DNA of 64,000 nucleotides from Bacteroidetes bacterium GWF2_33_16 (GTDB taxonomy: Bacteria; Bacteroidota; Bacteroidia; Bacteroidales; UBA12077): positions 1 to 64,000 of the forward strand of contig MEOE01000012.1 in the NCBI GenBank assembly GCA_001768565.1. The letters run 5' to 3'. Shown here in pieces: positions 37,538-47,104 of the stretch (its first letter is position 1; every line of letters begins with the position of its first letter). A program made the position numbers and the translations under genes. The notes beneath the pieces were generated by a model. That model saw only the letters and a list, made by a program, of their open reading frames with translations. It did no database searches and was not told the origin of the DNA.

Positions 37538-39082
37538 TTAAAATGGTGCTTCGTTGTCGAAATTGTTATTATGGCCAATATCAAAAATATCTTTACCAGC
37601 CGAACCTTTATCTTTGTTCATTTTCGAACCGAACGTTAAAGCTCCTCCATTTTTAAAATTTTCGTCAGGAATTACACCAACAGATTCATCTTCAAAATCT
37701 TCGAACTTAGCTAGTTCATTTCTAAATCGAAGCTTTATATCGGCCAATGCACCATTACGATGTTTTGCCAAAATAATCTCGGCTATTCCAACAAGTGAGT
37801 TTCCATCTTCATCTTCGGTAAGTCCATATTTTTCAGGACGATGAATAAATAAAACCATGTCGGCATCCTGCTCAATAGCTCCCGACTCACGCAAATCCGA
37901 TAATTGAGGTCGTTTTGTACCTGAACGGAGCTCAACCGATCGATTAAGCTGTGAAAGGGCGATAATAGGTACATTAAGCTCTTTAGCAATACTTTTTAAT
38001 GATCGTGAGATCAAACTAACTTCCTGTTCGCGATTTCCTTTACCATCACCCGATCCTCCAGTCATCAACTGAAGGTAATCAATAATTATTATATCGATTT
38101 TTTGTTGACTCATTAATCTTCGGCATTTTGCACGTAATTCAAATACCGATATTGCAGGAGTATCATCAATATATATTGGTGCCTCAACCAGTTTTTTAAT
38201 TCTATATTCCAATTGCTCCCATTCAAAAGGTTCTAGGCGTCCATTTCTGATTTTGTCGGATGGTAGTTCAGTTTCGCTAACAATTAATCGATTAACTAAC
38301 TGCACCGACGACATTTCGAGCGAAAACAATGCTACACTACGATTATGATCAACAGCTATATTTTTTGCCATAGAAAGCACGAAAGCTGTTTTACCCATTG
38401 ATGGTCGGGCTGCAATAATTACAAGATCAGATTTCTGCCACCCTGAAGTAACCCTGTCGAGCTTTGTATAACCCGATGGAACACCACTTAATCCGTCTTC
38501 GCGCTTCGATGCTTCCTCAATCTGACTAATTGCTTCCTGAATTAATACATTAATCTTGGTAGTTTCCTTTTTAATATTTCCTTCGGCCACTTTAAATAGC
38601 TCCGATTCAGAAAAATCAATAAGATCGTTAACATCCATGCTATCATCGTAGGCTTTTGTTTGTATTTCCGATGAAACACGAATTAATTCGCGTTGAATAT
38701 ATTTTTGTGCTATAATTCGAGCATGGTATTCAATATGTGCAGCCGATGCAACTTTGCTTGTTAAGGTTGTGATATAAAAAGGTCCACCAACATCATCAAG
38801 TTGTTCGCGCTTACGAAGCTCTTCGGTAACTGTTAAAATATCAATCGGTTGTAGATTCTGTGATAAATCGAGTACAGCACTAAAAATTTTCTGATGTGCA
38901 TCCTTATAAAAACTATCAGGCCTGATAATATCCATAACTGCTATAATAGCATCTTTCTCGAGCATTATGGCACCAAGAACAGCTTCTTCAAGATCGATTG
39001 CCTGAGGAGGCAATTTACCATATTCACTGCTAGGTATAGCTTGCTTAATCGTCTTTTTTGTATTTTTTGTATTAACCACCAT
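37538..39082 (-). CDS. dnaB: Replicative DNA helicase DnaB
   Basis: 514 residues. The N-terminal primase-interacting helical domain begins PPQAIDLEEAVLGAIMLEKD. The RecA-like ATPase has Walker A ARPSMGKTAF, the B-like block IIIIDYLQLMTG, and SRSLKSIAKELNVPIIALSQ. No intein is present. It unwinds DNA at the fork as a hexamer. Convergent with the HAD gene (23 bases between stops) and divergent from ispE. Confidence 0.97.
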   Translation of the reverse strand: MVVNTKNTKKTIKQAIPSSEYGKLPPQAIDLEEAVLGAIMLEKDAIIAVMDIIRPDSFYKDAHQKIFSAVLDLSQNLQPIDILTVTEELRKREQLDDVGGPFYITTLTSKVASAAHIEYHARIIAQKYIQRELIRVSSEIQTKAYDDSMDVNDLIDFSESELFKVAEGNIKKETTKINVLIQEAISQIEEASKREDGLSGVPSGYTKLDRVTSGWQKSDLVIIAARPSMGKTAFVLSMAKNIAVDHNRSVALFSLEMSSVQLVNRLIVSETELPSDKIRNGRLEPFEWEQLEYRIKKLVEAPIYIDDTPAISVFELRAKCRRLMSQQKIDIIIIDYLQLMTGGSGDGKGNREQEVSLISRSLKSIAKELNVPIIALSQLNRSVELRSGTKRPQLSDLRESGAIEQDADMVLFIHRPEKYGLTEDEDGNSLVGIAEIILAKHRNGALADIKLRFRNELAKFEDFEDESVGVIPDENFKNGGALTFGSKMNKDKGSAGKDIFDIGHNNNFDNEAPF

Positions 39083-39105
39083 CTCAGATTTAATTTTTAG
39101 GGAAT

Positions 39106-39113
39106 CAAAGGTA
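39106..39113 (-). promoter_or_regulatory. Putative -7 box of dnaB
   Basis: On the minus strand this reads TACCTTTG, matching TAnnTTTG, 24 bases before the start codon. No good -33 element is visible. Confidence 0.35.
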
Positions 39114-39286
39114 ATAATACCGACCCCAAAAAAAGCTTTTTTAAATTTTAATTTTATTGTTTTTTTTAACGACAGTTATTAACAATTGTTAATTATTCTT
39201 TTTTAGTTTATCCTTTTAAAGAACAAGAAAAATAACTTAATCATTTCATCAATTATTACTACTTTTAAGCCATTAATACTGAATTG

Positions 39287-40099
39287 ATGATTGTATTTCC
39301 AAACGCCAAAATAAATATAGGCTTAAACATTGTCGCAAAACGCGATGATGGATACCATGATATTGAAACCATTTTTTTCCCCATTGGTTTTCGTGATATT
39401 TTAGAAATAAATACAAGTGATAGGGATTTTTCTTTTGTAAATTCTGGAATAATTATAGAACAAGGAAATGCAGCAAATAATATTTGCTACAAAGCCTATA
39501 ACATAGTAAAAGAGGAGCATTTGATTATACCGGTAAATATTCATTTGCATAAAATAATTCCATCGGGGGCTGGTTTGGGAGGAGGTTCTTCCGACGGATC
39601 TTTCACACTTAAAGTTATTAATTCGTTGCAGCATTTACATATTGATGATTTTACATTAATTAATTACGCTGGTAAATTAGGAAGCGACTGTCCATTTTTT
39701 ATGTTAAACAAACCTGTTTTTGCAACTGGAACGGGTAATATTTTCGAATCTATAAGCATAAACCTGAATAATTATTACCTGGTAATAATTAACCCAGGAA
39801 TACATATCAATACAGCAAAAGCATACTCACAAACAAAACCTGTAAAACCAAAACATTCCCTTAAAGAATTAATTGAGAATCCAATAGAGAAATGGAGAGG
39901 TTTAATTTATAATGATTTTGAACCTGTTATCTTCAAAGACTATCCTCAGATTGAAAATGTAAAACACCAGTTATATAATGAGGGTGCAGTTTATGCATCA
40001 ATGTCGGGAAGCGGATCTTCCGTTTTTGGATTGTTTAAAGAGAAACCCTATTTGCAAAAAATATTTGAGAAACAGTTAATTTGGGAAGAATTATTATAA
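39287..40099 (+). CDS. ispE: 4-diphosphocytidyl-2-C-methyl-D-erythritol kinase
   Basis: 270 residues from the ATG at 39287 (a TTG directly before it would add one residue). GHMP kinase fold: FPNAKINIGLNIVAKRDDGY at the start, the ATP-binding loop IPSGAGLGGGSSDG near 90-104, LGSDCPFFM, and SMSGSGSSVFGLF at the C-terminus. It performs the fourth step of the MEP isoprenoid pathway, feeding quinone and undecaprenyl synthesis. Confidence 0.95.
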   Translation: MIVFPNAKINIGLNIVAKRDDGYHDIETIFFPIGFRDILEINTSDRDFSFVNSGIIIEQGNAANNICYKAYNIVKEEHLIIPVNIHLHKIIPSGAGLGGGSSDGSFTLKVINSLQHLHIDDFTLINYAGKLGSDCPFFMLNKPVFATGTGNIFESISINLNNYYLVIINPGIHINTAKAYSQTKPVKPKHSLKELIENPIEKWRGLIYNDFEPVIFKDYPQIENVKHQLYNEGAVYASMSGSGSSVFGLFKEKPYLQKIFEKQLIWEELL

Positions 40100-40100
40100 A

Positions 40101-40130
40101 AAAATCCGGAAATTTTATTCCGGATTTTAA
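40101..40130. terminator. Bidirectional terminator between ispE and the biotin carrier gene
   Basis: Perfect stem AAAATCCGGAA / TTCCGGATTTT with a 6-base loop, between convergent stops at 40099 and 40140. Confidence 0.75.
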
Positions 40131-40139
40131 TTTTATGAT

Positions 40140-40517
40140 TTATTTCAATTCAATCATCAAGTGTTGTTTTGGAATCCTCTCGTTTTCTGAAACATAAATC
40201 TTTTTTACTGTTCCACTAATTGGAAAGATTAATTTATTTTTCATTTTCATCGCTTCAAGAACCATCATCGGATCACCTTCATTTACTTTCTGACCAACGG
40301 TAACATGAATTTTAATTATGGTACCAGGAATTTCAGAATAAATCTTCTTAAAATTAGGTTTTTCCCAAGGAGTTCTTAATTTATATTTCTCGGTATAAAG
40401 AGTTTTGTATTTATCTCCATCAATACTAAGAGTATGAAAGCGGGCTTTTAAAGATTCCTCTTCATTTATAACCGGCTCTACGATATCATTTTTGGTTGTT
40501 TTCGATTTTTCAGTCAT
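40140..40517 (-). CDS. Biotin carboxyl carrier protein
   Basis: 125 residues. The C-terminal ~70 residues are a biotinyl domain with the modification site EAMKMKN (biotinylated lysine K91) and IPGTIIKIHVTVGQKVNEGD. The N-terminal half is a charged linker plus a segment (RFHTLSIDGDKYKTLYTEKY) not typical of fatty-acid AccB. It starts 11 bases after the carboxyltransferase gene, so the two are co-transcribed and presumably act together. Confidence 0.9.
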   Translation of the reverse strand: MTEKSKTTKNDIVEPVINEEESLKARFHTLSIDGDKYKTLYTEKYKLRTPWEKPNFKKIYSEIPGTIIKIHVTVGQKVNEGDPMMVLEAMKMKNKLIFPISGTVKKIYVSENERIPKQHLMIELK

Positions 40518-40528
40518 AAATATTTCGT

Positions 40529-42076
40529 TTAAAATGGAGGAATTCCATGTTTTTTAATCGGTTTTCTATCTACCTTATTTTTAGATACTTCTATACCATG
40601 TAGCAAGAACTTACGTGTTTCTCTTGGTACAATAACCGAATCAACATAACCTTTTGCAGCAGCAACATAAGGATTGGCAAATTTCTCTTTGTACTCCTTA
40701 ACTTTTTGCTTACGCATTTTTTCAGGATCTTTAGCTTCGGTAATTTCTTTACGGAAAATGATATTAGCTGCGCCTTCAGGTCCCATTACTGCAATTTCTG
40801 CTCCTGGCCATGCAAATACAAAGTCAGCATTAAGGTGACGAGAGTTCATTGCAATATAACCACCACCATATGCCTTACGAAGAATAACTGTCATTTTTGG
40901 AACATTTGCCTCTGAATAAGCATATAGTAATTTTGCTCCATGGCGTATTACACCTGCATGTTCCTGATCAACTCCTGGCAAGTAACCTGGTAAATCAACC
41001 AGTGTAACAATTGGAATTTGGAATGCATCACAATAACGTATAAAGCGGGCTGCTTTGTCTGATGAGTCAACATCGAGTACTCCGGCAAGATACATAGGCT
41101 GGTTAGCAACAAAACCTATTGTTTCACCATTCATACGACCAAATCCAATTACTATATTCCTTGCCCAAAGTTCCATAATTTCGAAAAACTCTGATCCATC
41201 AGTAATAGCTCTTATAACATCACGAACATCGTAAGGTTCTTTTGGATTTCCTGGAACAATTTCGTCAATTTTATATTTATTGCTTAAAGGTTCCTTTGGT
41301 TCAAAAGGACGAGCTTTTTGTCCATTATTCCATGGAATATATGTTATCAGTTTTTTAATCTGATCAAAACATTCTATTTCACTTTCGGCAAAGAAATGAG
41401 CATTACCGGTAATTTCACTATGAACACGAGCACCACCAAGGTCTTCCATTGAAATTTCTTCCCCAAGCACAGTTTTAATAACTTCGGGACCAGTGATAAA
41501 CATTTTTGAGATATTCTCAACCACAAAAACAAAATCAGTAAGTGCAGGCGAATAAACAGCGCCTCCGGCACAAGGACCAAGGATTACTGAAATCTGAGGA
41601 ATAACTCCAGAAGCCATGGTATTGCGGTAAAATATCTCGCCATAACCAGCCAGTGAGTTTACACCCTCCTGAATACGAGCACCACCAGAATCATTAATAC
41701 CTATAATAGGCACTCTCATCTTCATGGCATGATCCATAATTTTTGTAATCTTTCGAGCGTGCATTAAACCTAATGAACCTCCTGCAACTGTGAAATCTTG
41801 TGCATAGATACAAACTGGAGCTCCATAAATTGTTCCTGTTCCGGTTATTACACCATCGCCATGTAAGATCTTTCCATCCATACCGAAATCGCGAGCTTCG
41901 TGCTCAACGAATAAATCATATTCGTGGAATGAGTTTTCATCTAAAAGCGTAATAATTCTTTCACGAGCGGTCATTTTACCCATAGCAACCTGCTTTTCAA
42001 TGGCTTTCTCGCCACCACCCTGCAGTGCTTTTTCTCGCTTCATCTGAAGTTCAAGAATTTTTCTTTTCAAAGACAT
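40529..42076 (-). CDS. Acyl-CoA carboxyltransferase (propionyl/methylmalonyl-CoA type, beta subunit)
   Basis: 515 residues, both crotonase-like halves present: GINDSGGARIQEGVNSLAGY and GPCAGGAVYSPALTDF in the N-half, VDLPGYLPGVDQEHAGVIR and AYGGGYIAMNSRHL in the C-half. Length and motifs fit PccB/MmdA, which transfer CO2 between biotin and propionyl-CoA/methylmalonyl-CoA. Only a biotin carrier accompanies it; neither a biotin carboxylase nor the membrane decarboxylase subunits are nearby, so whether it works as a carboxylase or decarboxylase cannot be decided here. Confidence 0.9.
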   Translation of the reverse strand: MSLKRKILELQMKREKALQGGGEKAIEKQVAMGKMTARERIITLLDENSFHEYDLFVEHEARDFGMDGKILHGDGVITGTGTIYGAPVCIYAQDFTVAGGSLGLMHARKITKIMDHAMKMRVPIIGINDSGGARIQEGVNSLAGYGEIFYRNTMASGVIPQISVILGPCAGGAVYSPALTDFVFVVENISKMFITGPEVIKTVLGEEISMEDLGGARVHSEITGNAHFFAESEIECFDQIKKLITYIPWNNGQKARPFEPKEPLSNKYKIDEIVPGNPKEPYDVRDVIRAITDGSEFFEIMELWARNIVIGFGRMNGETIGFVANQPMYLAGVLDVDSSDKAARFIRYCDAFQIPIVTLVDLPGYLPGVDQEHAGVIRHGAKLLYAYSEANVPKMTVILRKAYGGGYIAMNSRHLNADFVFAWPGAEIAVMGPEGAANIIFRKEITEAKDPEKMRKQKVKEYKEKFANPYVAAAKGYVDSVIVPRETRKFLLHGIEVSKNKVDRKPIKKHGIPPF

Positions 42077-42302
42077 ATCTTGTACAATTAGTTAGTATTA
42101 ACCTAAGATACCATTATCGAAGGCCGATTTTTAAAAAAATTTAACTGCAACGTTACAAAATGAATTTTATTAATAAAAATTAATTAAGAACATTCAGCAA
42201 ACACCTTTATTTAAATTATTGCAAACCAATTCAATAATTTAAAGCTAATTTTCAGACACATTCAGTAAAGGTAACAAATTTTTAAGCAAAAATGCAATTG
42301 AT

Positions 42303-43394
42303 TTATTTGGGGGCCAGACGATAAAGGAAAATCGCGATAAGGGCATATAAAATATTTGGCAACCAAACAGCTATTAAAGGTTTCATGCTTCCACTTACAG
42401 CAAACATAGCAGCAAACCTCATAAATAAAATAAACGAAAAGCTAAGTAATAAACCCAACCCAATATGCATACCTATACCCCCTTTAACTTTTCGTGATGA
42501 TAAGGAAACTCCTATAAGAGTAAGAATAAATGTTGAAAACGGATAAGCAAACCTATTATATTTTTCAATTAATAAACTAACCACATTATCAGCGCCCTGC
42601 ATTTTCTGTTCTTCGATATATTCATTTAGTTCTGGCAAACTCATAGTTTCGACAAATTGTGCATATCGTTTAAAATCTTCGGGATACAAATTAAGAGTTG
42701 TATCGATTGATGTTCCATGAGAAATACTCTCATGTAATCCTTCAATATCTCGAATATGATAATTTTTTATGGTCCATTTATTTAACGTAGTATCCCATTT
42801 TATATATTCAGATAATAGCTTAGACTTAAGCTCACCATTTTCAAATCGTTCCATTGCAAATTTATAACCCACATCACTTTTAATATTATAACTTTGCATG
42901 TAAACAAATAATCCTGGTTCTATTTGCCTATGAATATCACGCTCTGAATTATCAATTGGATTTTTAATGTATTTATATGTAAAATCGAGTCTTACCGCAT
43001 TAGCAGGCGGAATAATATAAGCCATTAATAAAAACGAGAACATAGCTATTATAAAAGCAGAAATAAAATAAGGGAGCATAATTCTTCTAAAACTAACACC
43101 TGCACTTAATATGGCAATAATCTCGGTATTATAAGCCATTTTGGATGTAAAAAAGATTACTGCAATAAATGTAAACAGCGAACTAAAAAGATTGGCAAAA
43201 TATGGAATAAAATTCATATAATAATCAAAGACTATGGCTTTAAGAGGAGCCTCTTTTTCGAGAAAATCTTCAACCTTTTCCGATAAATCGAACACAACTG
43301 CAATACTTATAATCAGTGCGATAGCAAAGAAATAAGTTCCAAGAAACTTTATAATAATATAAACATCTATCTTTTTAAACCCATTCATGCTCAT
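42303..43394 (-). CDS. LptF/LptG-family lipopolysaccharide export permease
   Basis: 363 residues. Three N-terminal helices (about 12-32, 53-75, 98-122), a periplasmic jellyroll-like part to ~265 and three C-terminal helices (from FAYPFSTFILTLIGVSLSSR). This is the YjgP/YjgQ layout. In the Lpt complex, LptF and LptG with LptB extract LPS from the inner membrane. Which of the two it is cannot be told reliably. Its ATG overlaps the tgt stop by four bases, indicating translational coupling. Confidence 0.9.
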   Translation of the reverse strand: MSMNGFKKIDVYIIIKFLGTYFFAIALIISIAVVFDLSEKVEDFLEKEAPLKAIVFDYYMNFIPYFANLFSSLFTFIAVIFFTSKMAYNTEIIAILSAGVSFRRIMLPYFISAFIIAMFSFLLMAYIIPPANAVRLDFTYKYIKNPIDNSERDIHRQIEPGLFVYMQSYNIKSDVGYKFAMERFENGELKSKLLSEYIKWDTTLNKWTIKNYHIRDIEGLHESISHGTSIDTTLNLYPEDFKRYAQFVETMSLPELNEYIEEQKMQGADNVVSLLIEKYNRFAYPFSTFILTLIGVSLSSRKVKGGIGMHIGLGLLLSFSFILFMRFAAMFAVSGSMKPLIAVWLPNILYALIAIFLYRLAPK

Positions 43395-44521
43395 AGTCGT
43401 GCAGATAGTTTTTCAGTTATTATATTTTTCCAGCTAAGAAAAGATCCATCAATTATTCTTTTGCGTGATTCTTTTACCAACCACAAATAAAATCCAAGAT
43501 TATGCAATGAGGCTATCTGTGCACCTAAAATTTCTTTAGAAATAATTAGATGACGCAAATATGCTTTTGAGAATTTCATATCAACAAACGACGAGCCATT
43601 CTCATCGATTGGAGAAAAATCATTCTTCCATTTTACATTTTTAATATTAATTATTCCTTCACTTGTAAATAGCATACCGTTTCGCCCATTTCGGGTTGGC
43701 ATAACACAATCGAACATATCAATACCTCGTGCTATTCCTTCTAAGATATTTACTGGAGTTCCAACACCCATTAAATAACGGGGTTTATCTTCAGGTAAAA
43801 TCTCATTAACAACCTCTATCATATCGTACATTTCCTGCTCGGGTTCGCCAACAGAAAGTCCACCAATGGCATATCCATCGCGTTGATGAGATACAATTGT
43901 TTTTGCGGATTCAATTCTCAAGTCGGCAAAAGTACTTCCCTGAACGATTGGAAAAAAAGTTTGTGAATGTCCGTATAAAGGTTCTGTCGAATCAAAATGA
44001 TTTAGTCCACGTTTTAACCATTTATGTGTTAAATCCATTGAATTTTTGGCATACTTGTAATCGCATGGGTACGGTGTACATTCATCGAAAGCCATGATAA
44101 TATCGGCTCCAATTATACGCTGAATATCAACAATACTCTCGGGAGTAAATAAATGCTTAGAACCATCGATATGTGAACTAAAATGAGCACCATCATCTTT
44201 CAATTTTCGGTTTGCCGACAACGAGAACACCTGATATCCACCACTATCAGTTAATATTGGCCTATCCCAATTCATAAACTTATGAAGACCTCCAACCATT
44301 TGCATAGTATCCATCCCGGGTCGTAGATATAAATGATAGGTATTTCCAAGAATAATTTGTGCACCCACATCATCAATCAAATCACGCTGATTAACACCTT
44401 TTACACTTCCTGCTGTTCCAACCGGCATAAAAATAGGAGTTTGTATTTTACCATGATCAGTAGTTAATTCCCCTGCTCTCGCCTTTGTTTTTAAATCTTT
44501 CGCACAAATTTCAAACTTCAT
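43391..44521 (-). CDS. tgt: tRNA-guanine(34) transglycosylase
   Basis: 376 residues from the ATG at 44519-44521 (MKFEICAKDLKTKARAGELT); a TTG extension to 44542 is unlikely because the likely -7 box overlaps it. Family blocks: TPIFMPVGTAGSVKGV, ILTDSGGYQVFSL, GLSVGEP and FDCVMPTRNGRNG. The C-terminal zinc site, normally CxCxxC followed by His, is replaced by NGSSFVDMKFSKAYLRHL, as I recall for other Bacteroidota Tgt proteins. It inserts preQ1 into tRNA anticodons in queuosine synthesis. Confidence 0.93.
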   Translation of the reverse strand: MKFEICAKDLKTKARAGELTTDHGKIQTPIFMPVGTAGSVKGVNQRDLIDDVGAQIILGNTYHLYLRPGMDTMQMVGGLHKFMNWDRPILTDSGGYQVFSLSANRKLKDDGAHFSSHIDGSKHLFTPESIVDIQRIIGADIIMAFDECTPYPCDYKYAKNSMDLTHKWLKRGLNHFDSTEPLYGHSQTFFPIVQGSTFADLRIESAKTIVSHQRDGYAIGGLSVGEPEQEMYDMIEVVNEILPEDKPRYLMGVGTPVNILEGIARGIDMFDCVMPTRNGRNGMLFTSEGIINIKNVKWKNDFSPIDENGSSFVDMKFSKAYLRHLIISKEILGAQIASLHNLGFYLWLVKESRKRIIDGSFLSWKNIITEKLSARL

Positions 44522-44539
44522 AAATAAAAAATTTCGACT

Positions 44540-44547
44540 CAAAGATA
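44540..44547 (-). promoter_or_regulatory. Putative -7 box of tgt-lptF/G
   Basis: The minus strand reads TATCTTTG here, a match to TAnnTTTG, placing the transcript start about 10 bases before the ATG at 44521. Confidence 0.4.
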
Positions 44548-44651
44548 ACGAAATGTGAATAAAATATTCATTTCTTCAAATCACAATTCTTGTTTTAGCC
44601 AAAAAACTTTAATAAAATTGCCAATTAACTCTATTTACAAATATACCAAAA

Positions 44652-45794
44652 GTGAAAATTATCGAAATAATTACAAATGATCCACTTATGTTAATTCCTG
44701 GATTATTTGGTCTGGCGTTTTTAATACAATTATTTTACTATACTTTTTATTATCTAAGGATTTTATTTATAAAACAAATTCATCCTGTGTCCGGAATTAA
44801 TCAACCAGTATCAGTAATTATCTGTGCTCGAAACGAATCGGAAAATTTAAAAAAGAATCTTCCAAGTATACTAAATCAGAATTATCCAAATTTTGAGGTA
44901 ATAGTAGTTAACGATTGTTCTGAGGATGATTCTGAATTTATTTTAAATCAATTTCAAAAACAATACAAACACCTCAAAGTCACCACTATAAAACAAGACG
45001 AAAAATTTATTCATAGTAAAAAACTTGCCTTAACAATTGGCATTAAAGCTGCCAAAAACGAATGGCTATTGTTTACCGATGCCGATTGCATAACTGAAAG
45101 CCCAAAATGGATTGAGCGCATGCAATGTAAGTTTTTCGAGAATAAAGACATTGTTCTTGGTTACGGCGGATTTATAAGAGAAAAGGGTATTTTAAATAAC
45201 CTGATACGTTTCGATGCGTTATTTATTGCACTACAGTACTTTACCTTTGCAATGGCCGGTAGACCTTACATGGGAGTAGGACGAAACTTGGCATATCGCA
45301 AATCCGTATTTTTCAAAAACAAGGGATTTGCCAATCATCATAAAGTTATATCAGGCGACGACGATCTGTTTGTAGGCGAAGTAGCAACTAAAAACAACAC
45401 AACCTGTTCAATTTCGCACGAATCAATAACACGAACAATTGCAAAACAAAGTTTTCATGAATGGTTCAGACAAAAGAAACGTCATACTACTACAGGAAAA
45501 TACTATAAAACAAAAACAAAAATCAGATTATTTCTTGAACCATTCAGCCGTATTCTGTTTTATGTATTATTTATTTTATCACTAATATGGTTTCCTCAAT
45601 ATTTTCCGTTTATAATAAGTATTTTTGTTGTGCGAATGATTTTACAATTAATAATTATCAAAGTTGCTATGAAGCATTTGAAGGAAAAATATTTATTATT
45701 ATCTTCGTTGTTTTATGATATAATTTTACCATTTTTAGGTTTAGCATTTTATGTTTCAAATATTTTCTCAACAAGTCAGGTTAAATGGAAATAA
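44652..45794 (+). CDS. Membrane-bound family 2 glycosyltransferase
   Basis: 380 residues from a GTG start. One N-terminal helix (about 12-34) leads into a GT-A domain: VSVIICARNESENLKKNLPS, VIVVNDCSEDDS, LLFTDADC (DxD) and a RQKKRHTTTG box in the position of QxxRW. C-terminal helices run from ~300 to 365. It probably transfers a sugar to a membrane-bound acceptor; the acceptor is unknown. Its end overlaps the sigma factor start by ten bases, indicating an operon. Confidence 0.88.
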   Translation: MKIIEIITNDPLMLIPGLFGLAFLIQLFYYTFYYLRILFIKQIHPVSGINQPVSVIICARNESENLKKNLPSILNQNYPNFEVIVVNDCSEDDSEFILNQFQKQYKHLKVTTIKQDEKFIHSKKLALTIGIKAAKNEWLLFTDADCITESPKWIERMQCKFFENKDIVLGYGGFIREKGILNNLIRFDALFIALQYFTFAMAGRPYMGVGRNLAYRKSVFFKNKGFANHHKVISGDDDLFVGEVATKNNTTCSISHESITRTIAKQSFHEWFRQKKRHTTTGKYYKTKTKIRLFLEPFSRILFYVLFILSLIWFPQYFPFIISIFVVRMILQLIIIKVAMKHLKEKYLLLSSLFYDIILPFLGLAFYVSNIFSTSQVKWK

Positions 45795-46387
45795 ACCCTA
45801 ATCTCTCGGAAAAAGGAAAGCACGACTATAAGCTAGTTCTTCTTGCAATAAAAGGACATGAAAAAGCTTACGCTGAACTTCTTGACCGATATAAAGATGC
45901 CATCTATTATATGTTGTTAAAAATGGTAAACAACAAGAGCGATGCTGAAGATTTAACCATTGAAGCTTTTGGAAAAGCTTTTAAAAATATTGAGCAATAT
46001 ACTCCAAACTATGCATTTAGTACATGGTTATTTAAAATTGCAACCAACAATTGTATTGATTTTATAAGAAAGAAAAAAGCAAACCTTGTCTCTTTGGATC
46101 AAAACTCCGACGATCAGGATAATTTGGGAACTCCATTACAATCAGACTCACCGGATCCTGAAGAAGATATGATAAAAAGCCAGCGGGTTGCTTTAATGCG
46201 AAACGTAGTGAGCAAGCTTAAACCCAGATACAGAACCCTAATTGAACTTCGGTATTTTAGAGAATTCTCCTATGAAGAAATTGCTGCTGAACTAAACTTA
46301 CCAATAGGTACAGTAAAAGCGCAACTTTTCAGAGCACGTGAATTACTTTATAATATTCTAAAAAGCGTCAATCCAAACATTAAATAA
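45785..46387 (+). CDS. RNA polymerase sigma-70 family factor (ECF-like)
   Basis: 200 residues. Region 2 covers about 20-95: AYAELLDRYKDAIYYMLLKM, DAEDLTIEAFGKAFKN, FSTWLFKIATNNCID. Region 4 covers about 135-195: LKPRYRTLIELRYFREFSYE and LNLPIGTVKAQLFRARELL. No anti-sigma gene is adjacent, which fits a sigma factor controlled by its own expression or a distant partner. It begins inside the glycosyltransferase gene and is followed after four bases by rsmG. Confidence 0.92.
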   Translation: MEINPNLSEKGKHDYKLVLLAIKGHEKAYAELLDRYKDAIYYMLLKMVNNKSDAEDLTIEAFGKAFKNIEQYTPNYAFSTWLFKIATNNCIDFIRKKKANLVSLDQNSDDQDNLGTPLQSDSPDPEEDMIKSQRVALMRNVVSKLKPRYRTLIELRYFREFSYEEIAAELNLPIGTVKAQLFRARELLYNILKSVNPNIK

Positions 46388-46391
46388 CCTA

Positions 46392-47012
46392 ATGGAAATA
46401 ATAGAAAAATATTTTTCTAATCTTTCTAATAGGCAGATTGATCAATTCGGGCAATTAAAAAAGCTATACACAGACTGGAATAATAAAATAAACGTAATCT
46501 CTCGTAAGGATATTGATCATTTATACGAACGCCATGTTTTACATTCGCTAGCTATAGCAAAAGTTGTTTCGTTTAACAAGGACACATCAATTCTTGATGT
46601 GGGCACAGGTGGTGGTTTTCCAGGAATTCCTTTAGCTATACTCTTTCCTGATTGCAGGTTTCATCTGGTAGATTCTATTGGTAAAAAAATAACTGTTGTT
46701 AAGGCTGTTTCAGATTCGTTACAACTTAAAAACATCTCCTCTGAGCAAACAAGGGCAGAACAATTAAATAGCACATACGACTTTGTAGTTAGCAGAGCAG
46801 TTACATCACTTCCTGAATTTTACAACTGGGTTATACATACCATTAAAACCAGTTCGTTTAATTCAATAAAAAATGGAATACTTTATTTAAAAGGTGGCGA
46901 TCTGGATGAGGAATTAAAAGATTTTCAATCCAAAGCAAGGGTTTTTGAAATAGCTGATTTCTATGATGAAGCATTCTTTGAAACAAAAAAAATTGTTTAT
47001 TTATCAATTTAA
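46392..47012 (+). CDS. rsmG: 16S rRNA (guanine527-N7)-methyltransferase
   Basis: 206 residues. Typical GidB/RsmG blocks: WNNKINVISRKDIDHLYERH, the SAM-binding loop LDVGTGGGFPGIPLAI, HLVDSIGKKITVV and VVSRAVTSLPEFYNW. It methylates G527 in the 530 loop of 16S rRNA; loss causes low-level streptomycin resistance in other bacteria. The start lies four bases after the sigma factor stop. Confidence 0.95.
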   Translation: MEIIEKYFSNLSNRQIDQFGQLKKLYTDWNNKINVISRKDIDHLYERHVLHSLAIAKVVSFNKDTSILDVGTGGGFPGIPLAILFPDCRFHLVDSIGKKITVVKAVSDSLQLKNISSEQTRAEQLNSTYDFVVSRAVTSLPEFYNWVIHTIKTSSFNSIKNGILYLKGGDLDEELKDFQSKARVFEIADFYDEAFFETKKIVYLSI

Positions 47013-47024
47013 TTCTCGAATTCG

Positions 47025-47055
47025 TTTTGCAAAATAGAAAAAAACATTACTTTTG
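47025..47055 (+). promoter_or_regulatory. Promoter of rpmH
   Basis: TTTTG at 47025-47029, 18-base spacer, TACTTTTG at 47048-47055. This is a near-perfect Bacteroidota promoter about 50 bases before the ribosomal protein gene. Confidence 0.6.
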
Positions 47056-47104
47056 CAATTCCAAAAATAAAAAGTAAAATAACAACATATTAAACGTTTC
47101 CAAG

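Noticed and set aside
45785..46387. Pairing the ECF-like sigma factor with the FecR-domain protein at 4144
   Set aside because: They are more than 40 kb apart and the FecR-domain protein lacks the anti-sigma part.
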